Positions 30,414 to 39,800 of a stretch of DNA of 64,000 nucleotides are shown here, one piece after another. The first letter of the stretch is position 1; every line of letters starts with the position of its first letter. Origin of the DNA: Neobacillus paridis (GTDB taxonomy: Bacteria > Bacillota > Bacilli > Bacillales > Cytobacillaceae); contig NZ_JAESWB010000233.1 in NCBI RefSeq assembly GCF_016765675.1, positions 1-64,000 of the forward strand, written 5' to 3'. Under the pieces are notes generated by a model. That model was given only the letters and a program-made list of their open reading frames with translations. It ran no database searches and was not told the DNA's origin. The position numbers and the translations under genes were made by a program.

Positions 30414-30701
30414 ATGCAATTGCTTTTTTGGCCGTGTATGCTAATTTCTTTGATCCTGGCCATAACAGCTTTAAGTCTAACAAAAGCTAACTTATTCTTC
30501 GTTTCCGCCATCCTGATCCTGCCCATGTCACTATACTTGGCAGCTACACCACGATTCCATATATGGGGGCTAATATTCCCGCTGTTTTATATCGGGGCGG
30601 CAATCATATTAAAAAAGAATCTACACTGGCTCGCGGTTTTATTATCCCTTCCCAATTTCATGCTAATCGCCTGGCTAGGCTATGTTGTGATAACCCAGTA
30701 A
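30414..30701 (+). CDS. Small hypothetical membrane protein
   Basis: A 95-aa very hydrophobic protein with three likely helices (LLFWPCMLISLILAITAL, ANLFFVSAILILPMSLYLA, then HIWGLIFPLFYIGAAIIL and a fourth short segment near the end). I do not recognise the family. ATG 30414 follows AAGGGGGA. A longer frame starting at 30366 would run into the decayed end of the repeat array and lacks a ribosome site. It ends at a bidirectional terminator. Confidence 0.6.
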   Translation: MQLLFWPCMLISLILAITALSLTKANLFFVSAILILPMSLYLAATPRFHIWGLIFPLFYIGAAIILKKNLHWLAVLLSLPNFMLIAWLGYVVITQ

Positions 30702-30728
30702 ATATATTAAATCCTGAAAAGGTCCATA

Positions 30729-30768
30729 AAAACAAGAGCCGCCCTAGAAAAGGAGCGGTTCTTGTTTT
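30729..30768. terminator. Bidirectional terminator
   Basis: 14-bp stem AAAACAAGAGCCGC / GCGGTTCTTGTTTT (one G-T pair) between convergent genes, with T-runs on both sides. Confidence 0.85.
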
Positions 30769-31731
30769 CTAGTACCCTTTTGAATAATCAACAAGATTGA
30801 CAGAAGGCTTTTGCCCGGAAAGGTAGTTTTTCAAATTGGGGATTAATATATTTTCCACCACCCGCTGGTCGTAATGTTCGGTGGAACCGGCTGTATGCGG
30901 CGTGATGATGACGTTGTCCATCTCCCAGAGCGGACTGTCGGCATTCAGTGGTTCCGTTTCGAACACATCCAACCCGGCACCAGCAATGGTTCCTTCCTGT
31001 AGAGCCTGTACCAATGCATCTTCGATCACAATCTGACCACGGCCAATATTAATAAAATAGGTGCTAGGTTTCATCTGCTTAAATTGTTCTGCACCAAATA
31101 AATGATGCGTTTCCTTTGTATGCGGCAAAGTGACAACAACATAATCACACTGTGGCAGCACAAGATGTAGCTGGCTGGCGGTATACATTTTATCGACAAA
31201 CTCAGCTGGTCTATCCGAGTTTCTCACTCCTAGTACTTTCATTCCGAAGGCTTTGGCAATTTTAGCCGTTTCGCTTCCGATTGCCCCCACGCCAATAATG
31301 CCAATTGTCTTTTCATGGATTTCTTGTTTCATCTGAGCATGATGCCATACTTTTTCCTGCTGATTTTTGACATATGTATGAATTTTCCGGGTTAACCCGA
31401 GTATCATGGCAAAAATGGTTTCCGAGATTGGATATGCATGAACGCCATTGGCGCTTGTTAAAAAAATATTTGCCGCTGCTAATTTTTTCAGCGGTAATGA
31501 ATCGACTCCGGCACTCCAGGTTTGCAGCCACTTCAGCTTTGAGTCTTGGCCTAAGCAGTATTCATCAAGCCGTCTTTTCCAGCCGGCAATGACTTCCGCA
31601 TCCTTTACATGCTCTTGCCAAACGGTTTGCTCCTTTGAAGCAATCAGTTCCCATCCGGGAATCAGCTCTTTAACTTGATCAAGTAAGTTTTGTGACAGGT
31701 TATGGGTAATGACTAATTTTCGGTTATTCAT
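30769..31731 (-). CDS. D-2-hydroxyacid dehydrogenase family protein
   Basis: A 320-aa NAD(P)-dependent dehydrogenase of the D-isomer 2-hydroxyacid group. The Rossmann motif GIIGVGAIGSETAKIAKAFG is near residue 150. The catalytic triad Arg/Glu/His is visible in INIGRGQIV, DVFETEPL and ITPHTAGS. Its overall form is nearest to the phosphoglycerate-dehydrogenase-like / glyoxylate-hydroxypyruvate reductase subgroup, with substrate unknown. GGAGGTG precedes the ATG. It has no operon partner and is divergent from the acyl-CoA dehydrogenase genes. Confidence 0.88.
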   Translation of the reverse strand: MNNRKLVITHNLSQNLLDQVKELIPGWELIASKEQTVWQEHVKDAEVIAGWKRRLDEYCLGQDSKLKWLQTWSAGVDSLPLKKLAAANIFLTSANGVHAYPISETIFAMILGLTRKIHTYVKNQQEKVWHHAQMKQEIHEKTIGIIGVGAIGSETAKIAKAFGMKVLGVRNSDRPAEFVDKMYTASQLHLVLPQCDYVVVTLPHTKETHHLFGAEQFKQMKPSTYFINIGRGQIVIEDALVQALQEGTIAGAGLDVFETEPLNADSPLWEMDNVIITPHTAGSTEHYDQRVVENILIPNLKNYLSGQKPSVNLVDYSKGY

Positions 31732-31873
31732 CCAATAACACCTCCAGATGGCTTGAGTTTGTTTATTTTAATCATAACGGATTTTTGCAGAGAGAGGATA
31801 TTAAATTATCCGAGTTGATTCTGCAAATTTCCGGATTTTTCACCCCATGAATTTATTCTATTATTTGAAAAAC

Positions 31874-31972
31874 AAAAAAGAACGCTGCGTATTTGTCACA
31901 GGCGAGGCCTCCAGACTGGTGGAGCCGTCATCAGGAATATCCTCTCAAACGGTGGAATGGCAGTTCTTTTTT
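31874..31972 (+). other. Structured intergenic element before the acyl-CoA dehydrogenase
   Basis: AAAAAAGAAC (31874-31883) pairs with GTTCTTTTTT (31963-31972) and encloses about 79 bases containing a hairpin GGC-TCCA / TGGAGCC (about 31914-31927). The outer stem ends in a U-run on the plus strand. It looks like a leader RNA or attenuator. I match it to no known riboswitch class. Confidence 0.4.
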
Positions 31973-32048
31973 ACCAGTTAGAGGGGCGGGGGACACAATT
32001 TTGCTTTTCTTTTTAATTTTAATAGTAAAAATATTCAAAAACTTCTGT

Positions 32049-32073
32049 TACAATAGAAGGGAAAGCGTTTCCA
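32049..32073 (+). promoter_or_regulatory. Promoter -10 with overlapping cre (CcpA) site
   Basis: TACAAT at 32049-32054 is followed by GGAAAGCGTTTCCA at 32060-32073, one mismatch from the cre consensus TGNAANCGNWNNCW. The site falls on the expected start point, which fits glucose repression of fatty acid breakdown. Confidence 0.6.
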
Positions 32074-32095
32074 TTAGAAAGAGAGGATTATAGCG

Positions 32096-33241
32096 ATGAA
32101 CCATCCCTACTTAAATGAAGACCATGAAATTTTCCGCAAATCGCTACGAAAGTTTTTGGAAAAAGAAGCATACCCCTTTTATGAACAATGGGAAGAGGAT
32201 CGGATAATACCGCGCTCCTTTTGGACAAAAATGGGCGAGCAGGGTTTTCTCTGTCCGAATATTGAGGAGAAATACGGTGGCAGCGGGGCTGACTGGGGTT
32301 TTTCAGTTGTTATTAACGAAGAATTAGAAAAGGTTGGAACAGGCCTTATCGGAATTGGACTCCATAATGATATTGTTGTTCCGTACATCAACTCTTATGG
32401 TACTGAAGAGCAAAAGCAACGCTGGCTGCCAAAGTGTGCCACCGGAGATATCATCACGGCAATTGCGATGACCGAGCCGGGCACAGGCTCGGATCTAGCC
32501 AATATTAAAACAACGGCTAAGCTTGATGGAGACCATTATATTGTCAACGGACAAAAAACATTCATAACGAACGGGATACAATCTGACTTGGTTGTTGTCG
32601 CGGTCAAAACAGACCCGACCGCGGTGCCAAAGCATAAAGGAGTCAGCCTGCTCGTCATTGAGCGCGGAACAACTGGATTTTCGAGAGGGCGAAAGCTGAA
32701 TAAGGTCGGTCTTCACTCTCAAGACACAGCGGAATTGATCTTTGAGGACTGTCGTGTACCGAAAGAGAACCTTCTGGGTGAAGAAGGGAAGGGATTCCTG
32801 TATTTAATGGAAAAATTACAGCAGGAACGGCTGCTTGTAGCCATTGGGGCGCAAACGGCCTCAGAAGTGATGCTGCAAATGACGATTGATTATGTCAAAA
32901 GTCGGGAAGCGTTTGGAAAGCCAATCAGCTCATTCCAAAATACCCAGTTTAAGATTGTTGAAATGGCGACAGAAATTCAAATGAGTCGTACCTTCCTTGA
33001 CCAGTTAATTGCTGAACATATTGAAGGGCATGATGTAGTAACAAAAGTATCGATGGCAAAATGGAAGCTGACAGAGAATGCCAGAAAAATTGCTGTGGAA
33101 TGCATGCAGCTTCACGGAGGATACGGCTATATGGAAGAATACGAGATTGCCAGACGATTCCGCGACATCCCCGTTGCTGGCATTTATGCCGGCACAAATG
33201 AAATTATGAAGACGATCATTGCAAAAAATTTAGGGTTATAG
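32096..33241 (+). CDS. Acyl-CoA dehydrogenase
   Basis: A 381-aa flavoenzyme that introduces the first double bond in beta-oxidation. Signatures: AIAMTEPGTGSDLANIKTTA (FAD/substrate site, near residue 125), QDTAELIFEDCRVP, the QLHGGYGYMEEY motif, and the C-terminal DIPVAGIYAGTNEIMKTIIAKNL. AGAGAGG precedes the ATG. It begins a set with thiolase (20 bp downstream) and an acyl-CoA ligase, so the set supports fatty or branched-chain acyl-CoA breakdown. Confidence 0.93.
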   Translation: MNHPYLNEDHEIFRKSLRKFLEKEAYPFYEQWEEDRIIPRSFWTKMGEQGFLCPNIEEKYGGSGADWGFSVVINEELEKVGTGLIGIGLHNDIVVPYINSYGTEEQKQRWLPKCATGDIITAIAMTEPGTGSDLANIKTTAKLDGDHYIVNGQKTFITNGIQSDLVVVAVKTDPTAVPKHKGVSLLVIERGTTGFSRGRKLNKVGLHSQDTAELIFEDCRVPKENLLGEEGKGFLYLMEKLQQERLLVAIGAQTASEVMLQMTIDYVKSREAFGKPISSFQNTQFKIVEMATEIQMSRTFLDQLIAEHIEGHDVVTKVSMAKWKLTENARKIAVECMQLHGGYGYMEEYEIARRFRDIPVAGIYAGTNEIMKTIIAKNLGL

Positions 33242-33260
33242 AAAGCGAGGAAAAAGCAAA

Positions 33261-34415
33261 ATGCGGGAAGTAGTTATCGTAGAAGGGATCCGTACCCCTG
33301 TTGGAAGAAGAAATGGCGTACTGAAGGAAATCCGGCCTGATGATTTGGCAGCACTCACATTAAGGGAATTGGTCAACCGTGCTGGCATCGATCCGGCGCT
33401 GATCGATGATGTCATTTTAGGCTGTGTTTCCCAAACAGGTGAACAGGCAGGTGATATTGCCAGAGTAGCTGCACTCATTGCCGGATTTCCGATTGAAGTG
33501 CCTGGCACCACGATTGACCGTCAGTGCGGCTCGAGCCAGCAGGCCGTTCACTTTGCCGCTCAGGCAATCTTGGCGGGTGATATGGATATAGTCGTCGCCG
33601 GTGGTGTGGAAAACATGTCCCGTGTGCCAATAGGCTCTAATTATCAAGGAGCTGAACCGTTTAGCGCAAATTTAACAAGCAGGTATGAAATGATCCATCA
33701 GGGCTTGTCTGCCGAAAGGATTGCCGAAAAATATGGCTTTACCCGCGAACAGCTTGATCAATTTTCCTTGGAAAGCCATCAAAGAGCGGTGAAGGCTCAA
33801 GCCTCAGGCTATTTTGAACGTGAAATCTTCCCGGTTGAAGTACATCTTTCTGATGGCAGCAAAATGATAGTTAACGCAGATTCCGGGCCAAGAAAAGATA
33901 CATCATTGGAAAAATTAGCTGGACTCAAACCGTCATTTAAGAAAGACGGGGTGATTCATGCCGGAAATTCAAGCCAGATCAGTGACGGGGCCGCAGCGCT
34001 ATTGCTCATGTCGCGGGAAAAAGCGGAAGAACTGGGTTTAAAGCCGCGATTCCGCGTTCATACCCGCGTCGTTGTTGGCTCTGACCCAACTTTAATGCTG
34101 ACAGGACCTATTCCGGCAACACGGAAAGCGTTAGAAAAATCAGGTTTATCAATCGAGGACATCGATGTCTTTGAGGTGAATGAAGCGTTTGCCCCTGTAA
34201 CACTCGCCTGGTTAAAAGAAACCGGTGCTGATCCTGCAAAGCTGAATCCAAACGGTGGAGCCATTGCTCTCGGACATCCGCTGGGAGCAAGTGGCGCTCG
34301 CTTAATGGTAACAATGATGCATGAGTTAGAGCGCCGTAGCGGTCGTTATGGACTGCAAACGATGTGTGAAGGTCATGGTATGGCAAACGCGACGATCCTC
34401 GAACGGATTGATTAA
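33261..34415 (+). CDS. Thiolase (acetyl-CoA C-acyltransferase)
   Basis: A 384-aa thiolase performing the last step of beta-oxidation. The nucleophilic cysteine is in DRQCGSSQQAVHFAAQ near residue 90. NEAFAPVTLAWLKE and GGAIALGHPLGASGARL carry the second active-site region. The C-terminal catalytic motif, usually CxGGGxG, reads CEGHGMANATILER, a variant that keeps the cysteine. It is 20 bp after the dehydrogenase gene. Confidence 0.92.
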   Translation: MREVVIVEGIRTPVGRRNGVLKEIRPDDLAALTLRELVNRAGIDPALIDDVILGCVSQTGEQAGDIARVAALIAGFPIEVPGTTIDRQCGSSQQAVHFAAQAILAGDMDIVVAGGVENMSRVPIGSNYQGAEPFSANLTSRYEMIHQGLSAERIAEKYGFTREQLDQFSLESHQRAVKAQASGYFEREIFPVEVHLSDGSKMIVNADSGPRKDTSLEKLAGLKPSFKKDGVIHAGNSSQISDGAAALLLMSREKAEELGLKPRFRVHTRVVVGSDPTLMLTGPIPATRKALEKSGLSIEDIDVFEVNEAFAPVTLAWLKETGADPAKLNPNGGAIALGHPLGASGARLMVTMMHELERRSGRYGLQTMCEGHGMANATILERID

Positions 34416-34428
34416 GAGGTAGATTCCG

Positions 34429-34480
34429 AATCGCTAATATAAGTGCTGGAATCGCTAATATAACTCAAAAAATCGCTAAT
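34429..34480. repeat. Three AATCGCTAAT repeats with 21-bp period
   Basis: AATCGCTAAT starts at 34429, 34450 and 34471, i.e. exactly two helical turns apart, in the gap between thiolase and ligase genes. It could be a cooperative binding site or a short dispersed repeat. Confidence 0.6.
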
Positions 34481-34622
34481 AACCCAACTGTCACCGAAAC
34501 CATTATAGGAGGCTATGGACTAAAAACCAGGTAAAAAAAAACTAATCAGTTTTTTACATTAGGGCAATCATTCCTTTTCATCTCGTTTGCCCGCTGAATA
34601 CCAAAAAACGGAGGCGATCACT

Positions 34623-36188
34623 ATGACAACAACTATTGGAAAAATTTTTGATTTAACGGTAAAAAAGTATCCAAACAAGGAAGCGCTGTATGATGTTCGA
34701 AAAAATCTCCGCTATACGTTTAAAGAATGGAGCGAACAGGTAAACCGCCTTGCCAATGCCCTTTTAAAAGAAGGGGTCAAAAAAGGGGACCGGGTTTCGA
34801 CATTCACCTTTAATACGGAAGAATTGGGAACCGCCTTTTTCGCCTGTGCTAAGATTGGAGCAATATTCAATCCGATAAATTTCCGCCTCACCCCTGAGGA
34901 AGTGGCGTTTATATTGAGCGATGCCACCCCAAAGGCAGTGCTGTTTGAAAAAGCGTTAGAGCCTGTCGTGTCATCGATTGCTGGCCGTTTTCCTCAGATC
35001 TCCTTTTGGTTTATTGATGAAGAGCCGCCTGCCTATGCTGCTAGCTACAAGGAGAAGGTGGCAGCAGCTTCAACGGATGATATTCAGGCTGAAGTTGACG
35101 AAAACGATGTCTATGCCTTCATTTACACAAGTGGGACAACAGGAAGACCAAAGGGTGTGATGCACAGTCATCGCAACATGGTGGATCAAGCCTTACTTTG
35201 TATTGCTGCTCAAAAGCTTGAGAAGGAGGATGTAGGTCTTGTGACAGCGCCGATGTTTCATTGTGCCGAGCTGCATTGTGCCTTTCTGCCAAGGATCAAT
35301 GCCGGTGCCAAAAACGTCATATTGCACCAGTTTAATCCAAAAGCCATCCTCTCATTAATTGAACAGGAAAAGATTACAAAGTTTTTTGCCGCGCCAACGA
35401 TGTGGAATATGCTCTTGCAGGAAGACTTAAGCCAATACGATTTATCCAGCCTGAAGATTGGTTTATACGGAGCAGCTCCAATGGCGCCGTCGTTGGTGCA
35501 TGCACTTCATGATCGCTTGGGGATTTCCTTGATTCAAGCATATGGGATGACGGAGATGGGACCAGCGATTACCTTCCTTTCAGAAAAGGACCAGCTTAGA
35601 AAAGCCGGGTCCGCGGGGCAGGCTGCGTTAAATCATGATATCCGCGTTGTCCGTACGCGGGAAGACGGTCCATCCGATCCCGATGATGTCGTCCCTACTG
35701 GGGAAACGGGCGAAATAGTGGTCAAAGGACCTTGTATGATGCTGGGGTATTACAATCGTAAAGAAGCGACGGAAAAGGCAATGTATAAGGGTTGGTACCA
35801 TTCAGGCGATATCGGTTATCTTGATGAAGAAGGCTACCTGTTTGTCAATGACCGTGTCGATGACATGATCATCAGTGGCGGAGAAAATATTTATCCGCGG
35901 GAGGTTGAGGATTTATTGCACAGCCACCCCGGTGTACTGGATGTTGCTGTGGTCGGTCAGCCCGATGATCGTTGGGGTGAAACCGTTAGCGCTTTTGTGG
36001 TGAAAAAGGATCCAAATGTGACTGAGCAGGATTTAGATGAATTCTGTAAAAATAGCAACAGTCTTGCCAATTATAAGCGCCCCCGCAAATATGTTTTTTG
36101 TGAAGCACTTCCGCGTAATGCCAGCGGTAAAATCCAGAAATTTGTACTCCGCAAACAGCTTGAGGAGCTTTTTACTCAAGGTTCATAA
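34623..36188 (+). CDS. Long/medium-chain acyl-CoA synthetase (AMP-binding)
   Basis: A 521-aa member of the adenylate-forming family that activates a carboxylic acid as its CoA thioester. Seen are the P-loop YTSGTTGRPKGVMHSHRNM (near residue 180), YGMTEMGP near 310, HSGDIGYLDEEGYLFVNDRVDDMIISGGENIYP and the C-terminal lysine motif NASGKIQKFVLRK. ATG 34623 follows ACGGAGGCG. Its association with dehydrogenase and thiolase suggests a fatty acid substrate; the chain length cannot be told. Confidence 0.92.
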   Translation: MTTTIGKIFDLTVKKYPNKEALYDVRKNLRYTFKEWSEQVNRLANALLKEGVKKGDRVSTFTFNTEELGTAFFACAKIGAIFNPINFRLTPEEVAFILSDATPKAVLFEKALEPVVSSIAGRFPQISFWFIDEEPPAYAASYKEKVAAASTDDIQAEVDENDVYAFIYTSGTTGRPKGVMHSHRNMVDQALLCIAAQKLEKEDVGLVTAPMFHCAELHCAFLPRINAGAKNVILHQFNPKAILSLIEQEKITKFFAAPTMWNMLLQEDLSQYDLSSLKIGLYGAAPMAPSLVHALHDRLGISLIQAYGMTEMGPAITFLSEKDQLRKAGSAGQAALNHDIRVVRTREDGPSDPDDVVPTGETGEIVVKGPCMMLGYYNRKEATEKAMYKGWYHSGDIGYLDEEGYLFVNDRVDDMIISGGENIYPREVEDLLHSHPGVLDVAVVGQPDDRWGETVSAFVVKKDPNVTEQDLDEFCKNSNSLANYKRPRKYVFCEALPRNASGKIQKFVLRKQLEELFTQGS

Positions 36189-36258
36189 GAAAGGTTTTTA
36201 ATGGTAAAGACTAAAAGTCATCGAATTTAGCAATTACCTGTACGAAATAGACAGTAGT

Positions 36259-36282
36259 AAAAGGGGCCGTGCGCCCCTTTTT
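36259..36282 (+). terminator. Terminator after the acyl-CoA synthetase
   Basis: AAAAGGGGC / GCCCCTTTTT stem with a 5-base loop and T-run. Confidence 0.85.
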
Positions 36283-36397
36283 TGTGGGTGTAGAACAGTT
36301 AAAAACCAAAAGGGAGAATCTGTTTTTTCAAACCTAAAAGATAAGCGCTATAATAGAGTCAGTAAATTTTATACCTATAGCGAGAGGAGAAGCAATT

Positions 36398-38211
36398 TTG
36401 TTTGAAAAAGCGCAACCCCTATTACAATCCTATTTTGGTTACAACTCCTTTAGAAAAGGCCAAGAACAGGCGATCCGCTCGGTATTAACCGGCAATAATA
36501 CGATTTGTGTAATGCCGACGGGCGGCGGGAAGTCGATTTGCTATCAAATTCCTGCTCTTATTTTGCCGGGCACCTCGATTGTCATATCCCCGCTGATTTC
36601 ACTTATGAAGGACCAAGTCGATACCCTTGTTCAGGCCGGGATACCGGCCACTTTCATTAACAGTTCGCTCAGCTTCCAAGAGGCCTTTGATCGAATGCAA
36701 GCGGCGAGGCAGGGTGCCTACAAACTGCTGTACATAGCACCGGAACGGTTGGAATCCCGAGAATTTCTGGAGGACTTAAGACAAATGGACATTCCATTAG
36801 TGGCGGTTGACGAGGCCCACTGTATTTCCCAATGGGGACATGATTTCCGCCCAAGCTACCGGCAAATTCAGCGCTTAATCCAAGGTCTGCCGCAAACGCC
36901 GAAGGTCCTTGCCTTGACGGCGACAGCAACCCCGAGAGTCCGTGAAGACATCTGCAGCCTGCTTAAAATTGATGAAAGAAACATGATCATTACCGGTTTT
37001 GAACGGGAGAACCTTTCTTTTTCCGTCATAAAAGGGCAAGACCGGTTAAAGTTTCTCTTAGGCTATTTGAAAAAGAATGCCAAAGATCAGGCATTATCTA
37101 TGCAGCAACAAGAAAAAATGTTGACCAGCTTTATGAAAGATTAAGGCGGGAAAATATTAATGTTGCGCGCTATCATGCCGGAATGGGGGAAGGAGAACGC
37201 AGTCAAGAGCAGGACCGGTTTCTTACCGACAAAGCGACGGTAATGGTGGCGACCTCAGCCTTTGGGATGGGGATCGACAAATCCAATATTCGCTACTGCA
37301 TCCACTGGCAGCTTCCGAAAAACATGGAAAGCTATTATCAGGAAGCCGGGCGTGCAGGAAGAGATGGATTGAAAAGTGAGTGTATTGTCCTTTATTCGCC
37401 GCAGGATGTTCAGATTCAGCGATTCTTAATTGAACAATCCAGCGACAGAAGTAGGATCACCCAGGAGCTAGAAAAACTGCAGCAAATGGTTGATTATTGT
37501 CACACGGAGAGCTGTCTTCAAGAATTTATTTTGCATTATTTTGGCGAGACTGAAACAGAACCTTGCGGCAGATGCGGCAACTGCACTGATTCCCGAATGC
37601 AAATGGATGTGACGAAAGAGGCACAAATGGTCATGTCCTGTGTAATTCGCATGGGCCAGCGTTTCGGCAAGACCTTAACCGCCCAGGTGCTTACCGGCTC
37701 TAAAAATAAGAAGGTTATCGAGCTTGGCTTTGACAGACTATCAACCTATGGAATCATGAAAGATAAAGGAGCAAAGGACGTCAGTGATTTTATTGAATTT
37801 TTAATTTCCCAGGAATTAATCGGAATTGAACAGGGAACGTTTCCGACCCTTTACGTTTCACCTAAGGGAAAAGATATTTTACTAGGGAATGCGCAAGTTT
37901 TTCGCCGGGAGACTGTGCAGGTAAAACAGGTTTCCATTAATGATCCGTTATTTGAAACATTACGTGAGATTAGAAGACAAATTGCCACTCAAGAAAATGT
38001 ACCGCCATTTGTGATATTCTCCGATGCAGCGCTTAAGGATATGTGTGCTAAGCTGCCAAAAACGAACGAGGAATTCTTGCGGGTAGGTGGTGTTGGCGAA
38101 TATAAGCTGCAGAAATATGGCGATGATTTCATTCAAGCTATTCGTACTTTCCTGGAAGAACATCCTAATTACTCCAATGAACTGGAGGCACCTCCTAACA
38201 AAAAGCAATAG
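36398..38211 (+). pseudogene. recQ: recQ helicase with a frameshift
   Basis: RecQ-family 3'-5' DNA helicase split into two frames. The first (36398-37144) has motif I MPTGGGKSICYQIP, VDEAHCISQWGHDFRP and LTATATPRVREDI. The second carries ATSAFGMGIDKSNIRYCIHW, ESYYQEAGRAGRDG, the zinc-binding CGRCGNC region and an HRDC domain at the end. Frames join without loss if one base is added at 37090-37092 (GG then C, where GGG would restore Gln-Gly-Ile-Ile-Tyr). The repaired product is about 604 aa, normal for Bacillus. The start is TTG 36398 behind GAGGAGA. It is either a real mutation or a sequencing error in a G-run. Confidence 0.85.
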
Positions 38212-38293
38212 GCATTAACACGTATCCCATCCTCTGAATATGGTAAAGAAGGTGTCAAATCCAATGGAATACACTTTTTAGGGGGTGGTCCTT

Positions 38294-39706
38294 GTGAGAA
38301 TTCATGTGGTAAAAAGCGGCGACACGCTCTGGCGTATCTCGCAAATGTACGGGATTTCGATCAATCAAATCGCTGCCGCTAACGGCTTAGATAATCTAAA
38401 TCAGCTGGTGCTCGGGGAAGCCTTGGTTATTCCGGCGCCCTATCAGCAGTACATTGTCCAACGTGGCGATACTCTTTGGGCGATTGCCCAGCGCTTAGGC
38501 GTAACAATGCAGGGAATCATAAACGTAAACCAACTGACTGACCCGACAAAAATTTACGTTGGCCAGGTACTGACAATTCCTATTTTATACCATACTGTTC
38601 AATCAGGAGAAACTCTATCGGCGATTGCCAGTCGTTATGGCACAACTGTTAGTGCCATTGTTCAAGCCAATCAAATTCAGAACCCAGCGATGATTTATGT
38701 CGGGCAAAGGCTAAGAATTCCGGAAGCACCTAAACCGGTGATTGAGGTAAATGCCTATGTAACTGATATGGGTACAACCGGGGCAAACATTGTCGCCCCA
38801 CTGACGTCTTACTTTACCTATGTCAGCCCATTTAGTCACAGTGTTGGTGAAGATGGAAGCATTGCAGCGTTAAATGATGAAGCCATCATTAGAACTGCCC
38901 GGGAAAGAAATACAGCCCCGCTTCTGGTCATTACGAACTTTGTCGGCAATAAGTTTAGCGCCGAACGGGCTGCGTTAATTCTGAGAACGCCGGAGCTTCA
39001 GGATAAACTGATTGACAATATTTTAACGATGTTAAAACAAAAAGGTTATTCTGGAGTCAATATTGACTTTGAATATGTCAATCCCGGAGACAGGGAAAAT
39101 TATAATAACTTTTTACGAAAAGTGGTGGCCAGGCTGCGACCGCAAGGATATTCCGTTTCAACTGCCCTGGCTCCCAAAATCACAGCCGGGCAGAAAGGAC
39201 AATTATATGAGGCGCATGATTACGCTGCACATGGGGAGATCGTCGATTTTGTCGTGATCATGACGTATGAGTGGGGCTGGATTGGCGGCAGACCTTGGGC
39301 TGTTGCCCCAATCAGTGAAGTGCGAAAAGTATTGAATTATGCCGTAACAGAAATCCCGCGCAATAAAATAGTTATGGGTGTTCCGTTATATGGCTATGAT
39401 TGGAAGATTCCTTGGGTGCAGGGAACGCTGGCGAGAATTATCAGTCCGAAGGAAGCCGTCAACATCGCTGCAAAATATGGGGTTGCCATCAGCTTTGATG
39501 AAACCTATCAATCTCCATATTTCCGTTACGTCGATGAAACCGGACAGCGGCATGAAGTATGGTTTGAGGATGCCCGCAGTATGCAGGCGAAATATGATAC
39601 TGTCAAAGCATACAATCTCCGCGGGATCAGCTATTGGGTGTTAGGAAACCCCTTCCCGCAGAACTGGCCGGTGCAAGCGGCAAACTTTACGGTAAAGAAA
39701 GTTTAA
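38294..39706 (+). CDS. sleL: SleL/YaaH-type glycosylase with three LysM domains
   Basis: A 470-aa spore cortex-fragment hydrolase (GH18 fold, N-acetylglucosaminidase type). Three LysM domains bind peptidoglycan (VKSGDTLWRIS, VQRGDTLWAIA, VQSGETLSAIA; about residues 3-48, 54-99, 101-147). The GH18 barrel has GVNIDFEYVNPGDRENYNNFL with the acidic catalytic residues, STALAPKITAGQKGQLYEAHDY, and EVWFEDARSMQAKY. B. subtilis YaaH has two LysM domains, so one is extra here. GTG 38294 is chosen because an earlier in-frame GTG at 38285 is part of the AGGGGGTGG ribosome site. Confidence 0.88.
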   Translation: MRIHVVKSGDTLWRISQMYGISINQIAAANGLDNLNQLVLGEALVIPAPYQQYIVQRGDTLWAIAQRLGVTMQGIINVNQLTDPTKIYVGQVLTIPILYHTVQSGETLSAIASRYGTTVSAIVQANQIQNPAMIYVGQRLRIPEAPKPVIEVNAYVTDMGTTGANIVAPLTSYFTYVSPFSHSVGEDGSIAALNDEAIIRTARERNTAPLLVITNFVGNKFSAERAALILRTPELQDKLIDNILTMLKQKGYSGVNIDFEYVNPGDRENYNNFLRKVVARLRPQGYSVSTALAPKITAGQKGQLYEAHDYAAHGEIVDFVVIMTYEWGWIGGRPWAVAPISEVRKVLNYAVTEIPRNKIVMGVPLYGYDWKIPWVQGTLARIISPKEAVNIAAKYGVAISFDETYQSPYFRYVDETGQRHEVWFEDARSMQAKYDTVKAYNLRGISYWVLGNPFPQNWPVQAANFTVKKV

Positions 39707-39747
39707 ACAAAAAACAAATGACAGGCTGACATAATCCATGATTAAAA

Positions 39748-39784
39748 AAACAGACCCTATCGTTTAATTCGATGGGGTCTGTTT
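39748..39784. terminator. Bidirectional terminator between sleL and ybdD
   Basis: AAACAGACCCTATCG / CGATGGGGTCTGTTT, 15-bp stem with T-runs on both strands. Confidence 0.9.
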
Positions 39785-39800
39785 TTAAACATATCATTCA

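Noticed and set aside
31893..32093. 66-codon frame upstream of the acyl-CoA dehydrogenase
   Set aside because: It runs through the inverted-repeat structure, promoter and cre-like site, lacks a ribosome site and has an unlikely composition.
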